This document shows positions 42,842-52,280 of a DNA stretch of 64,000 bases, in pieces (position 1 is the stretch's first letter; each line of letters opens with the position of its first letter). A model generated the notes under the pieces. It ran no database searches. It was not told where the DNA came from and worked only from the letters and a program-made list of their open reading frames with translations. The position numbers were made by a program, and so were the translations under genes. The DNA is from Parahaliea mediterranea. GTDB lineage: Bacteria; Pseudomonadota; Gammaproteobacteria; Pseudomonadales; Halieaceae. The stretch is from NCBI RefSeq assembly GCF_017255185.1, contig NZ_JAFKCZ010000002.1, positions 186,001-250,000 on the forward strand. The letters are read 5' to 3'.

Positions 42842-44161
42842 TCAGGATTTGGAGGCGGCTTCCGGAGCCGCCACTTCGTCGCGGTCGGGCTCGAGGTCCG
42901 CCCTGGGATTGAGGAACACCCGCTCGTCGAAGTGGTTTTCGCTCTTGCCCACCACCACGGCGACGGTGGCGTCCCCGGTGACATTGACCGCGGTGCGCAC
43001 CATGTCCAGCAGGCGGTCGACGCCGATGATCATGGCGATACCCTCCACCGGCAGGCCCGCCTGGTCCAGCACCATGGCCAGGGTGATCAGACCCACCCCC
43101 GGCACCGCGGCGGTGCCGATGGAGGCCAGGGTGGCGGTCAGAATCACGGTGATGTAGGCGCTGAGCGGCAGATCGACGCCGTAGACCTGGGCGATGAACA
43201 CGGTCGCCACCCCCTGCATGATCGCGGTGCCGTCCATGTTGATGGTCGCCCCCAGGGGCACGGTAAAACCGGCCACCGAGTTGTGCACCCCCAGGCGCCG
43301 CTCGACGGTGCGCAGGGTGATGGGCAGGGTGGCGCCGGAAGAGGCGGTACTGAAGGCGAAAGCCCACACCGAGCGCATCTTCTGCATCATGATCTTCGGT
43401 GACACCCCGGCCAGGGTCTTGAGGATAACGCTGTAGGCCACGGTGGCGTGGATCAACAGCACCCCCAGCACCGTCAGGAAGTAGGCCCCGAGATCGACGA
43501 TGGCGCTAAAGCCCATGTCCGAGAACAGGGTCGCCAGCAGCGCGAACACACCGTAGGGCGCCAGCCCCATGAGGATACCCACCATGCGCATGATGACTTC
43601 CTCGAGATCGCGGAAGAAATCGGCGATGCGGCGACCGGCGTCACCGGCGTGGGAAATGGCGTAGCCGAACAGCAGCGCAAACACGATGATCTGCAGCATC
43701 TTGCCCTCGGCCATGGCCGCCACCGGGTTGGAGGGCACGATGTTGGCCAGCACATCCACCAACGGCGGCGGCTGGGTGGCCTCGAACTCCGCGGTGCCCG
43801 GCAGGGAAACATGGGTACCCGGCCCCACCAGCACCGCGGCCACCAGCGCCGTGGAAATGGCGATGGCCGTGGTGCCGAGGTACAGCACCAGGGTCTTGGC
43901 GGCAATCGGCCCCATGCGGGCGCTGTCGCCCAGCGAACTGGAGCCGCAGATCAACGACACCAGCACCAGCGGCACCACCAGCAGCTTGAGCGAGGCGATG
44001 AACACCCGGCCTACCAGGTCCAGTACCCCGCCCACGACGTAGTCCCGGATCACTGTATGAAACCCCTCGGAGATACCCGTACTGTCGAGTATGAGGTCCA
44101 ACAGGGAGCCGAACAGAATGCCGGCCACCATGGCGATCAGGATGCGATTGGTCAAACTCAT
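42842..44161 (-). CDS. Dicarboxylate/amino acid:cation symporter (DAACS family)
   Basis: A 439-residue inner-membrane carrier of the GltP/DctA/GltPh family, moving acidic amino acids or C4-dicarboxylates with Na+ or H+. Family motifs are present: STASSGATLPIT (HP1 tip), TINMDGTAIMQG (TM7 NMDGT), PGVGLITLAMVLDQ (HP2 region) and VDRLLDMVRTAVNVTGD (TM8). The Arg in the TM8 stretch is the residue that in studied members often goes with acidic amino acid transport, but the call between glutamate and dicarboxylate is not secure. Confidence 0.92.
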   Translation of the reverse strand: MSLTNRILIAMVAGILFGSLLDLILDSTGISEGFHTVIRDYVVGGVLDLVGRVFIASLKLLVVPLVLVSLICGSSSLGDSARMGPIAAKTLVLYLGTTAIAISTALVAAVLVGPGTHVSLPGTAEFEATQPPPLVDVLANIVPSNPVAAMAEGKMLQIIVFALLFGYAISHAGDAGRRIADFFRDLEEVIMRMVGILMGLAPYGVFALLATLFSDMGFSAIVDLGAYFLTVLGVLLIHATVAYSVILKTLAGVSPKIMMQKMRSVWAFAFSTASSGATLPITLRTVERRLGVHNSVAGFTVPLGATINMDGTAIMQGVATVFIAQVYGVDLPLSAYITVILTATLASIGTAAVPGVGLITLAMVLDQAGLPVEGIAMIIGVDRLLDMVRTAVNVTGDATVAVVVGKSENHFDERVFLNPRADLEPDRDEVAAPEAASKS

Positions 44162-44215
44162 GTCTGCGTCTTCAATGTTATGATTTTGGGAGGACTGGTG
44201 CCGGGGAGAAGGTCC

Positions 44216-44476
44216 CTACTCCCCGGTACCGCCGGACTCGCAACCCCCGCGCCGGTAGGCGGCGACGGCGTCGTGGGCACAGGCGTTGCAAGGCGATGAA
44301 TAGTCCTCGCGCCCGCCGTCCGCCAGCTCGCCGCATACCGGGTCGTACTCCATGGTACAGACCTGGGGGCGCGTTTGGCCGCACTGGGTGGTCAGGGACT
44401 GCACCGGCGCCGGCGGGCTGCTGGCGCTACAGGCGCCCACGAGGGCCAGCATCGTGAGCAACAGGGCTCGCGGCAT
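44216..44476 (-). CDS. Small lipoprotein with Kazal-like domain
   Basis: An 86-residue protein with leader MPRALLLTMLALVGAC (lipobox VGAC) and a cysteine pattern like Kazal-type inhibitors: C..QVCTMEYDPVCGEL, then SPCNACAHDAV and GGC. The PVCG element and spacing are diagnostic. Such bacterial proteins are thought to be protease-inhibitor-like periplasmic modules. GGAGG lies 8 nt before the ATG. Located between the symporter and the pirin gene, all on the - strand. Confidence 0.82.
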   Translation of the reverse strand: MPRALLLTMLALVGACSASSPPAPVQSLTTQCGQTRPQVCTMEYDPVCGELADGGREDYSSPCNACAHDAVAAYRRGGCESGGTGE

Positions 44477-44626
44477 AGAAAAAGCCTCCAAGGCGGCTCG
44501 AATTCCAAAGCTGCAAGCCTAACACTGTCGTCGCCCGAGCGCAGCCGCGATTGCCCGCGGAGGGCCGTCGGCAAGGCGTTTTCGACGCCTGGGATCGGGC
44601 GGCCGCCACCGGGGCGGCGGCAAAAC

Positions 44627-45466
44627 TCAGGCGAAGCGGCCCTCCTGGTAATCGCGGATGGCCTGCTCGATCTCCTCGGGCGTGTTCATCACGAAGGGGC
44701 CGTAGTGGGCCACCGGCTCGCGCAGCGGCGTGCCGCGCAGCACCAGCAGGCGGGCACCCTGGGGGCCGGCCTGCAGCATCCATTGCTCCCCGGCGCCGGT
44801 GATCAGCATGTGGCGCGCGGGCACAACCTCGCCCCCGTGGGCGATGCCGCCGCCGTAGATATAGGCCATGACCGAGTGCCCGGCCCCGGTTTCCAGCGCG
44901 GCGCTCGCGCCGGCTTGCAGCTCGAGGTCCAGCACGCCCGCCCGGGGCGCCAGTTCCCGCAACGGCCCGGTGGCATCAGTGCCGGATACGGTCCAGGCCC
45001 CCGCCACGGCGGTGGCGGTGAAGCCCTCCCCCGACCAGGTGGCCAGCTCCGCGGCGGGAATATCCCGATAGCGCGGCGCCGACATTTTCTCCGCCGCCGG
45101 CAGGTTTACCCACAGCTGGAAACCGTGCAGGCCCTGGGTGTCCTGGGTGGGCATTTCCGAGTGAATAATGCCCCGCCCGGCGGACATCCACTGGGCGCCA
45201 CCGCCGCGGATCTCCCCGCGGTTGCCCCGGCTGTCCTCGTGGACGATGCCGCCCCGCTTCATGTAAGTGAGTGTTTGCATACCCCGATGCGGATGCGGTG
45301 GAAAGCCACCGGCAAAATCCTCGCGAAACTCCGAGCGCAGCTCGTCGAGCATCAGGATCGGGTCCATGCCCGCGTGCCGCATGCCGGCGACGCGCTGGAT
45401 GGCGACCCCGTCGCCGTCGCGGCCGGCGTGGGCGGGGCGGATTTCACGTATGGTGCGCTGTGTCAT
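44627..45466 (-). CDS. Pirin family protein
   Basis: A 279-residue bicupin of the pirin (YhhW-like) family. N-terminal cupin: MLDELRSEF, FPPHPHRGMQTLTYM and SAGRGIIHSEMP, carrying the His-His-His-Glu metal ligands; the C-terminal cupin ends in VMNTPEEIEQAIRDYQEGRF, the family's C-terminal helix. Bacterial pirins such as YhhW have quercetinase (aromatic ring-opening dioxygenase) activity. AGGAGG precedes the ATG. It is divergent from a LysR-type gene, a classical regulator-target arrangement. Confidence 0.93.
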   Translation of the reverse strand: MTQRTIREIRPAHAGRDGDGVAIQRVAGMRHAGMDPILMLDELRSEFREDFAGGFPPHPHRGMQTLTYMKRGGIVHEDSRGNRGEIRGGGAQWMSAGRGIIHSEMPTQDTQGLHGFQLWVNLPAAEKMSAPRYRDIPAAELATWSGEGFTATAVAGAWTVSGTDATGPLRELAPRAGVLDLELQAGASAALETGAGHSVMAYIYGGGIAHGGEVVPARHMLITGAGEQWMLQAGPQGARLLVLRGTPLREPVAHYGPFVMNTPEEIEQAIRDYQEGRFA

Positions 45467-45541
45467 GGTCAGTCCTCCTGTGATGACCACAGGGTAGGCT
45501 CGTTTTTATAGAACAAAAAGCGCATAATTTCGCCAATCTGG

Positions 45542-45556
45542 TTCGACTAAATCGAA
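45542..45556. promoter_or_regulatory. Putative LysR-type operator between pirin and LysR genes
   Basis: TTCGACTAAATCGAA is a perfect inverted repeat containing the T-n11-A core of LysR-regulator sites. It lies 11 bp upstream of the LysR ATG in the divergent pirin-LysR gap. Related TTTCGAAA/ATCGAAAT half-sites recur ahead of the DoxX gene (about 46510-46562). Confidence 0.6.
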
Positions 45557-45566
45557 TGGTGTGAGA

Positions 45567-46460
45567 ATGAACCGCACGACACTCGAGCAGTGGCGCATGC
45601 TGCAAGCCGTGGTGGAACACGGTGGCTTCGCCCAGGCCGCGGCCGCCATCCATAAAAGCCAGTCCACCATCAACCACGCGGTGCACAAGTTGCAGGGCCA
45701 GCTGGGCCTGCCCCTGCTGGAGGTCGTGGGCCGCAAGGCGCAACTCACCGAGGCCGGGGCGCTGATGCTGCGCCGGGCGCAGCAGTTGCTGGACCAGGCC
45801 GGCCAGCTCGAGGAACTCGCCGACAGCCTGGCGGTGGGCACCGAGGCGGAGATCCGCATCGCGGTCGATGAGATTTTTCCCTACGAGCAGCTGGCCTGCG
45901 CGCTGCACGAACTGTCCCGGGAGTTTCCCAACACCCGCGTGCAGCTGTTCGAGACCGTGCTGTCCGGGGGTCCGGAAATGCTGGTCGGGGGCCGTGTGGA
46001 CCTGCTGATCGCCGGCAGCGTGCCCCAGGGCTTCCTCGGCGAGCCGCTGATGCGGGCGGCCTTTGTCGCGGTCACTCACCCCGGGCACCCGCTGCTGCAA
46101 TTACAGCGTGCGCTGAGCCTGCAGGACCTGGCCACCCACCGCCAGATTGTGGTGCGCGACTCGGCCCTGGCGCGCAATGTGGACTCCGGCTGGCTGGGCG
46201 CCGAACAGCGCTGGACCGTCACCCATATCGCCACCTCGGTGGACATGATCCGCCGCGGCATGGGCTTCGCCTGGCTGCCCCGCTCGCGGGTCGACAGCCT
46301 GCTCGCCGAGGGCGCGCTGGCGGCGCTGCCCCTGCGCCAGGGCGCGGAGCGCTACGCCGAACTGTACCTGACCCACGCCGACCCGGAGAAAGCCGGCCCC
46401 GCCGGCACGCGGCTGGCGGCCCTGCTGCGCGAGGCCGTGGCGGACACGGGCGGGAATTGA
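45567..46460 (+). CDS. LysR family transcriptional regulator
   Basis: A 297-residue LysR regulator: N-terminal helix-turn-helix (LEQWRMLQAVVEHGGFAQAA; INHAVHKLQGQLGLPLLE) and an effector domain (IRIAVDEIFPYEQLACALHE; GRVDLLIAG; GMGFAWLPRSRV). It is flanked by a divergent pirin gene and a downstream DoxX and glutathionyl-hydroquinone reductase pair, a neighbourhood typical of regulators of quinone or electrophile stress. An in-frame GTG at 45561 is an alternative start. Probably controls itself and the pirin gene through the palindrome upstream. Confidence 0.9.
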   Translation: MNRTTLEQWRMLQAVVEHGGFAQAAAAIHKSQSTINHAVHKLQGQLGLPLLEVVGRKAQLTEAGALMLRRAQQLLDQAGQLEELADSLAVGTEAEIRIAVDEIFPYEQLACALHELSREFPNTRVQLFETVLSGGPEMLVGGRVDLLIAGSVPQGFLGEPLMRAAFVAVTHPGHPLLQLQRALSLQDLATHRQIVVRDSALARNVDSGWLGAEQRWTVTHIATSVDMIRRGMGFAWLPRSRVDSLLAEGALAALPLRQGAERYAELYLTHADPEKAGPAGTRLAALLREAVADTGGN

Positions 46461-46615
46461 GCGACCAAACCCATGGGCGCCGATGTCCTCGCCACCAAAT
46501 ATTCGCTTTTATCGAAATATTACTCCGTTTTTATCCGATTTTAATTCTTCTATTTCGAAATTAGTCTACTCCCACCTGGCGCGATATCCGCGCAAGAACA
46601 CATGGAGACAGACTG

Positions 46616-47071
46616 ATGACCAACACCGATCACAACACCAATCGCGCCGACTGGCTACTGCCCTACCTCCCCGCGGGGGCAATCGATTTCGCCGGCCGCA
46701 GCATGCTGGCCCTGCTGTTCATCCTCGCCGGCTACGGCAAGATCGGCGGCTACGAGGGCAACCTGGCCTACATGGCCAGCGTCGGCCTGCCGGGCTTCCT
46801 GCTGCCGCCCACCATCGTCCTGGAGCTGGTCGGTGGCCTCGCCCTGGTGGCGGGCTTCCAGACCCGTCTGGTGGCCCTGGGCCTGGCCCTGTTCAGCCTG
46901 GCCTCGGCGCTGTTGTTCCACGCCCAGCTGGGTGACCAGATCCAGTTCATCATGTTCTTCAAGAACGTGGCCATGGCCGGCGGCCTGCTGTTGGTGGCGG
47001 GCAAGCCACTGGGCAGCTGGACACTCGACCGTAAACTGGGCGCCCGAGGCGCCCCGGCGCAAGGAGAATAA
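46616..47071 (+). CDS. DoxX family membrane protein
   Basis: A 151-residue inner-membrane protein of the DoxX/YphA type with four membrane segments. Family marks: AGRSMLALLFILAGYGKIGG, LPPTIVLELVGGLALVAGF and HAQLGDQIQFIMFFKNVAMAGG. DoxX proteins are linked to quinone redox and thiol stress. The gap before it (46461-46615) is AT-rich with TTCGAA-type palindromes, likely its promoter and LysR sites. The next gene starts 3 bp after the stop, so they are co-expressed. Confidence 0.9.
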   Translation: MTNTDHNTNRADWLLPYLPAGAIDFAGRSMLALLFILAGYGKIGGYEGNLAYMASVGLPGFLLPPTIVLELVGGLALVAGFQTRLVALGLALFSLASALLFHAQLGDQIQFIMFFKNVAMAGGLLLVAGKPLGSWTLDRKLGARGAPAQGE

Positions 47072-47073
47072 CC

Positions 47074-48045
47074 ATGGGAATGCTTGTTGATGGCCAGTGG
47101 CGGGACGTGTGGTACGACACCCGCTCAAGCGGCGGACAATTCGTGCGCGAGGACGCCCGCTTCCGGCACTGGGTGACCGCGGATGGCGGCCCGGGGCCGG
47201 AAGGTGAGGGAGGCTTCGCCGCCGAAGCGGGCCGCTACCATCTCTACGTGTCGCTGGCCTGTCCCTGGGCCCACCGCACACTGATCATGCGCGAGCTCAA
47301 GGACCTCGCCGGGCTGATCGACGTGTCGGTGGTCAGCCCCTACATGCTGGAACAGGGCTGGAGCTTCGACCGGGCCGAGGGCAGCACCGGCGACCGGGTG
47401 GCCGGCCACGACTACCACCACCAGGTCTATACCAGCGCCCGACCCGACTACACCGGCCGCGTCACCGTGCCGGTGCTGTGGGACAGGGAACGCGCGACTA
47501 TCGTCAACAACGAGTCGGCGGAGATCCTGCGCATGTTCAACAGCGCCTTCGACGACCTGACCGGCAACACGCAAGACTACTACCCGGCGGACCTGCGCGG
47601 CGACATCGACGCCTGGAACGCGCGCATCTACGGGGCCATCAACAACGGGGTCTACCGCGCCGGTTTCGCCACCGAACAGGCGGCCTACGAGGAGGCCTAC
47701 CGGGCGCTGTTTGCCGAGCTGGACCACATCGACGCTCACCTGGGCCGGCACCGCTACCTCGCCGGCGACCGGCTGACCGAGGCGGATATCCGCCTGTTCA
47801 CCACCCTGATCCGCTTCGACGCGGTGTATCACGGGCACTTCAAGTGCAACCGCCAACGCCTGGAAGACTACACCCACCTGCCGGGCTATGTGCGCGATAT
47901 CTACCAGCTGCCGGGCGTGGCGGGCACGGTGGACTTCCACCATATCAAGACCCACTACTACGGCTCCCACGGCACCATCAACCCGACCGGTATCGTGCCC
48001 GCGGGGCCGGACATCGACTACCTCCGTCCCCATGGCCGGGGCTAG
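47074..48045 (+). CDS. yqjG: Glutathionyl-hydroquinone reductase (Xi-class GST, YqjG/ECM4 type)
   Basis: A 323-residue Xi-class glutathione transferase that removes glutathione from glutathionyl-hydroquinones. The N-terminal thioredoxin fold has the catalytic cysteine in CPWAHRT (about residue 69), followed by VPVLWD and NNESAEILRMFN; the C-terminal helical domain has YLAGDRLTEADIRLFTTLIR and a Tyr-rich HIKTHYYGSHGTINPTGIVP, the family's closing motif. Length fits YqjG (328). Co-transcribed with doxX; its end overlaps the convergent phosphatase gene by 4 bp. Confidence 0.94.
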   Translation: MGMLVDGQWRDVWYDTRSSGGQFVREDARFRHWVTADGGPGPEGEGGFAAEAGRYHLYVSLACPWAHRTLIMRELKDLAGLIDVSVVSPYMLEQGWSFDRAEGSTGDRVAGHDYHHQVYTSARPDYTGRVTVPVLWDRERATIVNNESAEILRMFNSAFDDLTGNTQDYYPADLRGDIDAWNARIYGAINNGVYRAGFATEQAAYEEAYRALFAELDHIDAHLGRHRYLAGDRLTEADIRLFTTLIRFDAVYHGHFKCNRQRLEDYTHLPGYVRDIYQLPGVAGTVDFHHIKTHYYGSHGTINPTGIVPAGPDIDYLRPHGRG

Positions 48046-48545
48046 TCCCCGGGCAGCTCCTTGGGGAACAGTCGCCGCGCCAGCCTGGCGGGCCGCTCCC
48101 CCAGGTGGGCCCAACTCGCCCCCGGGCACTCGATGCGCACGTAGCCCGCGGTGGGCAGGTTGGCCAGGCCATCCCCCGCCACCAGGGTATTGACCAGGTC
48201 GGTGAGCGCCGGGTTGTGGCCGATGATGAACAGCGCCAGGTGCCGGTCGTCCTGGCGCCGCACCCAGTCGAGCAGGTCGTCGCCGTCGAAGGTGTAGAGG
48301 TCTTCCTCGGTGTAGTGACGGCAGTCCGCGAGCGCCGGCCAGCCCCGGCACAGGCCCTCCAGGGTCAACTGCGCCCGCCTGGCGGGGCTGAGCGCGACAC
48401 TCATCGGCGGCAGGATGTGCGACAGCGCCTCGCCCATGCGCGGCGCGTCGCGCTGGCCGCGCTTGTTGAGGCCGCGCTCCCGGTCGGGCTGCCCCGGTTT
48501 GTCCCAGGAAGACTTGGCGTGGCGCAGCAGGTGCAGGGTTTTCAT
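48042..48545 (-). CDS. SixA-like histidine phosphatase
   Basis: A 167-residue histidine-phosphatase superfamily protein of the SixA group (COG2062). Catalytic LRHAKS (RHG-type motif, His at ~residue 9), SPARRAQLT, and the second catalytic histidine in FIIGHNPALTDL are all present. SixA removes phosphate from phosphohistidine in signalling or PTS proteins; this subgroup may have other substrates. Start at 48545 (MKTLHLLRHAK). Confidence 0.88.
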   Translation of the reverse strand: MKTLHLLRHAKSSWDKPGQPDRERGLNKRGQRDAPRMGEALSHILPPMSVALSPARRAQLTLEGLCRGWPALADCRHYTEEDLYTFDGDDLLDWVRRQDDRHLALFIIGHNPALTDLVNTLVAGDGLANLPTAGYVRIECPGASWAHLGERPARLARRLFPKELPGD

Positions 48546-48960
48546 TGCGGTATCGGCCACGGTGGAATCCACGCCAGTGTATGCCCGATGACCACCCCGT
48601 GGGAATGGCCGCGACACCTGTGTGAACAGCGCGGTTCAAGGGCGCCTGTCCGGCGGCGTCTTGCGTTTGCCCCACTTACTGGCTAGAGTCAAACACGTTG
48701 TCAGTGGTTGCTGTACCCGGTCGATGACTTTCCCCGGCGGCGTTTAGCGGGGGCGAGTGATCTCCATCGAGGCCTTGCAGGCGTAGTGGAGTTCCGATGT
48801 CGAGACACGAAACAGTGGCGCCCCAATCGCAGACAGATCGCCAGCCGCGACCTGCCCGGGCCCCTCGTGTCGATCGCAACCCGCCGCACGGCATTTCTTA
48901 TCCCGACCGGCACGCCTCGCTTTTTCCACCCGCTCCCATCACCACGGGGAGGCCACCGGT
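48546..48960. other. Intergenic region upstream of the nuo cluster
   Basis: No convincing gene is seen in these 415 bp. It must contain the nuo promoter and leader. An imperfect inverted pair (TCGAGACACGA near 48800 and TCGTGTCGA near 48865) could fold the leader, and GGGGAGG at 48946-48952 is the ribosome site of nuoA. The open frames here have arginine/proline-rich, family-less translations. Confidence 0.5.
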
Positions 48961-49392
48961 TTGAGTGACGGCCATTCCCTGCTGCCCTTCCTGGTGTACT
49001 TCATCGCGGTGCTGCTATTGGTGGCGACCATGCTGGTGCTGTCCTGGCTGCTCGGCCAGCAACGCGCCAGCCGCGCCACCAATATGCCCTTCGAGTCAGG
49101 CATCCTGCCGGTGGGCAGTTCGCAGATCCAGATGTCGGCGGAGTTCTACCTGATCGCGATATTTTTCGTGATCTTCGATCTCGAGACCGTATTCATCTTC
49201 GCCTGGGCGGTCGCCTTCTTCGAACTCGGCTGGGAGGGCTACATCGCGGTGGGCGTGTTCATCGCCGTCCTGGCGGTGGCCCTGGTCTACGAGCTCGGCA
49301 CCGGCGCCCTGGACTGGGGCGTGAAGGCGCGCAAGCCACTGCCCACGGCGGCGGTGGCAGTGCGAGCGGCCCCGGGGGAGAGCGCCGGCTGA
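48961..49392 (+). CDS. nuoA: NADH-quinone oxidoreductase subunit A
   Basis: A 143-residue membrane subunit of complex I with three membrane helices, helping link the peripheral and membrane arms. Conserved: [18 protein letters not shown] with the following [20 protein letters not shown]. The start is TTG at 48961, supported by GGGGAGG 8 nt upstream; no other codon fits. Its stop overlaps the nuoB ATG (TGATG). First gene of the nuo operon. Confidence 0.93.
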   Translation: MSDGHSLLPFLVYFIAVLLLVATMLVLSWLLGQQRASRATNMPFESGILPVGSSQIQMSAEFYLIAIFFVIFDLETVFIFAWAVAFFELGWEGYIAVGVFIAVLAVALVYELGTGALDWGVKARKPLPTAAVAVRAAPGESAG

Positions 49393-50033
49393 TGGAGTGG
49401 AACCTGACACGACCGGAGGACCTGATCGCCAGCCAGCCGGGAGGGAACCAGGGCGTGGAGGCGCAGGTCAGGCGCAACGTGTTCTTCGCCACCCTGGAAG
49501 ACCTCGTCGCCTGGGGCCGGGCCCACTCCCTGTGGCCCTTCAACTTCGGCCTGTCCTGCTGCTACGTGGAGATGGCGACGTCCTTCACCAGCCGCCACGA
49601 CATCGCCCGCTTCGGCTCGGAGGTGATCCGCGCCACACCGCGACAGGCGGACCTGATGGTGATCTCCGGTACCGTGTTCCGCAAAATGGCGCCGGTGGTG
49701 CAGCACCTCTACGACCAGTTGCTGGAACCACGCTGGATCATTTCCATGGGCTCCTGCGCCAATTCCGGCGGCATGTACGACATCTACAGCGTGGTCCAGG
49801 GCGTGGACAAATTCATTCCGGTGGACGTGTACGTGCCGGGCTGCCCGCCGCGTCCGGAGGCGCTGATGCAGGGCCTGATGATGCTGCAGGACGCCATCGA
49901 GCAGGAGCGCCGCCCCCTGAGCTGGGTGGTGGGCGACCAGGGCGTGTACCGGCAGGCGCCGGTGTCCAACCGCGACCGCCTGCAACAGGAACGCAACCGG
50001 GCGACCCAGCTGCGCGCGCCCGACGGGGTATAG
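49392..50033 (+). CDS. nuoB: NADH-quinone oxidoreductase subunit B (N2 cluster)
   Basis: A 213-residue peripheral-arm subunit carrying the N2 [4Fe-4S] cluster that hands electrons to ubiquinone. The ligands are the tandem cysteines in [10 protein letters not shown], the cysteine in [11 protein letters not shown], and that in [10 protein letters not shown]. Translationally coupled to nuoA. Confidence 0.96.
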   Translation: MEWNLTRPEDLIASQPGGNQGVEAQVRRNVFFATLEDLVAWGRAHSLWPFNFGLSCCYVEMATSFTSRHDIARFGSEVIRATPRQADLMVISGTVFRKMAPVVQHLYDQLLEPRWIISMGSCANSGGMYDIYSVVQGVDKFIPVDVYVPGCPPRPEALMQGLMMLQDAIEQERRPLSWVVGDQGVYRQAPVSNRDRLQQERNRATQLRAPDGV

Positions 50034-50040
50034 GCCGAGC

Positions 50041-51789
50041 ATGCTGGGTGCCGCACAGCAACGGGAAGCGCTCACTGGCACGCCGGCGCTGATCGCCGAC
50101 CTGGGTGACGCGGTGCTCCACCACCAGCGCTGCGCCGACGGTGTACCGACGCTGTGGGTGGAGCGACAGCGGCTGCCACAGGTGCTGCGACAGCTACGCG
50201 ACCGCTTCCCCATGCTGCTGGACCTGTTCGGCATCGACGAGCGCCTGCGCGAGCACAAACCCGAGGCGGCCGCCGACTTTACCGTGGTCTATCACCTGCT
50301 GGGCCTGGAGCGCTGCGAGGAATGCCGGATCAAGGTGGCGGTGAACCCGCCGGACGCGGTGCCCAGCGTCCGCGACATCTGGCCCAACGCCGACTGGTAC
50401 GAACGCGAGGCCTGGGACATGTACGGCCTCGAGTTCAGCGGCCACCCCAACCTGCGCCGCATCCTGATGCCTCCCACCTGGGAGGGCCACCCGCTGCGCA
50501 AGGACCACCCCGCGCGCGCCACCGAAATGGAGCCCTTCTCGCTCGACGAGCACAAACAGGCCCGCGAGCAGGAAGCCCTGCGCTTTCGCCCCGAGGAGTG
50601 GGGCATGCAGCGGGCCACCGAGGACACCGAATACATGTTCCTCAACCTCGGCCCCAATCACCCCTCCGTGCACGGCGTGTTCCGTATCGCACTGCAGTTG
50701 GACGGCGAGGTGATCGTGGACGCCGTGCCCGACATCGGCTACCACCACCGCGGCGCCGAGAAAATGGGCGAGCGCCAGAGCTGGCACAGCTTCATTCCCT
50801 ACACCGACCGCATCGACTACCTGGGCGGGGTGATGAACAACCTGCCCTATGTGATGGCGGTGGAAACACTGGCGGGCATCGAGGTCCCGGCCCGCGCCCA
50901 GGTCATCCGCATCATGCTGGCGGAACTGTTCCGGATCTCCAGCCACCTGGTCTTCTACGGCACCTTCGCCCAGGACGTGGGGCAGATGTCGCCGGTGTTC
51001 TATATGTTCGCCGACCGCGAGCGCCTGTTCGGCATCGTGGAAGCCATCACCGGAGGGCGCATGCACCCGGCCTGGTTCCGCATCGGCGGCGTCGCCCAGG
51101 ACCTGCCCACGGGCTGGGAGCGCCTGGTGCGGGAATTCATCGACGGCATGCCGGCGCGCCTGGACCACTACCAGAAGATGGCGATGAACAACGGCATCCT
51201 CAAGCGGCGCACCGTCGGCATCGGCGCCTACAGCCAGCAGGAGGCGGTGGACTGGGGCATCACCGGCCCCGCGCTGCGGGCCACCGGCGTGGACTTCGAC
51301 CTGCGCCGCGACCGGCCCTACGGCGGCTACGATCAGTTCGACTTCGAGGTCCCCCTGGGCCACCGGGGCGACTGCTACGACCGCGCGGCGGTGCGGGTGG
51401 AGGAGATGCGCCAGAGCCTGCGCATCATTCGCCAGTGCCTGGACAACATGCCCGCGGGACCCTACAAGAGCGATCACCGGCTGGCCACGCCGCCGCCGAA
51501 GGAGCGCACCTTGCTGGACATCGAGACCCTGATCCACCACTTCCTCAATGTGAGCTGGGGGCCGGTGATCCCCGCGGGCGAGGCCTCCTTCGCGGTGGAG
51601 GCCACCAAGGGCATCAACAACTACCACCTGGTGTCGGACGGCGGCTGCAACAGCTACCGCACCCGCATCCGCACCCCCTCCTTCCCGGCGCTGCAGCAGA
51701 TTCCCCTGATCAGCCGCGGGCTGATGATTCCCGACCTGATCGCGATCATCGCCAGCATCGACTTCGTGATGGCGGACGTGGACCGATGA
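50041..51789 (+). CDS. nuoC: NADH-quinone oxidoreductase fused subunit C/D
   Basis: A 582-residue fusion of the 30-kDa (NuoC, residues ~1-180: [37 protein letters not shown]) and 49-kDa (NuoD, ~190-582: [42 protein letters not shown]) subunits, as in Escherichia and Pseudomonas (NuoCD). NuoD lines the quinone-binding cavity with NuoB. The fusion is a marker of gammaproteobacterial-type complex I. The nuoE ATG overlaps its stop. Confidence 0.96.
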   Translation: MLGAAQQREALTGTPALIADLGDAVLHHQRCADGVPTLWVERQRLPQVLRQLRDRFPMLLDLFGIDERLREHKPEAAADFTVVYHLLGLERCEECRIKVAVNPPDAVPSVRDIWPNADWYEREAWDMYGLEFSGHPNLRRILMPPTWEGHPLRKDHPARATEMEPFSLDEHKQAREQEALRFRPEEWGMQRATEDTEYMFLNLGPNHPSVHGVFRIALQLDGEVIVDAVPDIGYHHRGAEKMGERQSWHSFIPYTDRIDYLGGVMNNLPYVMAVETLAGIEVPARAQVIRIMLAELFRISSHLVFYGTFAQDVGQMSPVFYMFADRERLFGIVEAITGGRMHPAWFRIGGVAQDLPTGWERLVREFIDGMPARLDHYQKMAMNNGILKRRTVGIGAYSQQEAVDWGITGPALRATGVDFDLRRDRPYGGYDQFDFEVPLGHRGDCYDRAAVRVEEMRQSLRIIRQCLDNMPAGPYKSDHRLATPPPKERTLLDIETLIHHFLNVSWGPVIPAGEASFAVEATKGINNYHLVSDGGCNSYRTRIRTPSFPALQQIPLISRGLMIPDLIAIIASIDFVMADVDR

Positions 51790-52280
51790 GCGAGCTGATC
51801 CCGGCCCTGAGCGCGGACGAGCTGGCGGCGATCGACGCCGAGATCGCCCACGCCCCCTACCGCGACGCCGTGGCGGTGGATGCACTGAAGATCGTACAGC
51901 GCCACCGCGGCTGGGTTTCCGATGAGAGCCTGAAGGCCATCGCCCGCCACCTGACGATGTCCGCCGACGAGTTGGAGGGCGTGGCGACCTTCTACAACCT
52001 GATCTACCGCCACCCGGTGGGGGAGAAGGTCATTCTGCTGTGCAACAGCGTGAGCTGCTGGATCAAGGGCTGCGAGACATTGCGCGCGCGCTGCCGCGAG
52101 GGCCTGGGCATCGACTACGGCCAGACCACCGCCGACAAGCGCTACACCCTGCTGCCGGTCACCTGCCTGGGCGCCTGCGACAAGGCGCCGGTATTGATGC
52201 TCGGTGACGTGCTGCTGGAGAATGTGAATCCCGCCGGCCTGATGGCAACCCTGGGCGCCAGCGGGGAGGAAGGCACATGA
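51786..52280 (+). CDS. nuoE: NADH-quinone oxidoreductase subunit E (N1a cluster)
   Basis: A 164-residue thioredoxin-like subunit holding the N1a [2Fe-2S] cluster; ligands are in [15 protein letters not shown] and [10 protein letters not shown]. Helical N-terminal part ([20 protein letters not shown]) is typical. Overlaps nuoCD by 4 bp and nuoF by 4 bp. Confidence 0.95.
   Translation: MSELIPALSADELAAIDAEIAHAPYRDAVAVDALKIVQRHRGWVSDESLKAIARHLTMSADELEGVATFYNLIYRHPVGEKVILLCNSVSCWIKGCETLRARCREGLGIDYGQTTADKRYTLLPVTCLGACDKAPVLMLGDVLLENVNPAGLMATLGASGEEGT

Noticed and set aside
48708-48968. An 86-codon open frame before nuoA
   Set aside because: Arg/Pro-rich translation with no signal, motif or good ribosome site; overlaps the nuoA start.
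50194-51885. A 563-codon open frame on the - strand
   Set aside because: Antisense to nuoCD, with no recognisable domain.
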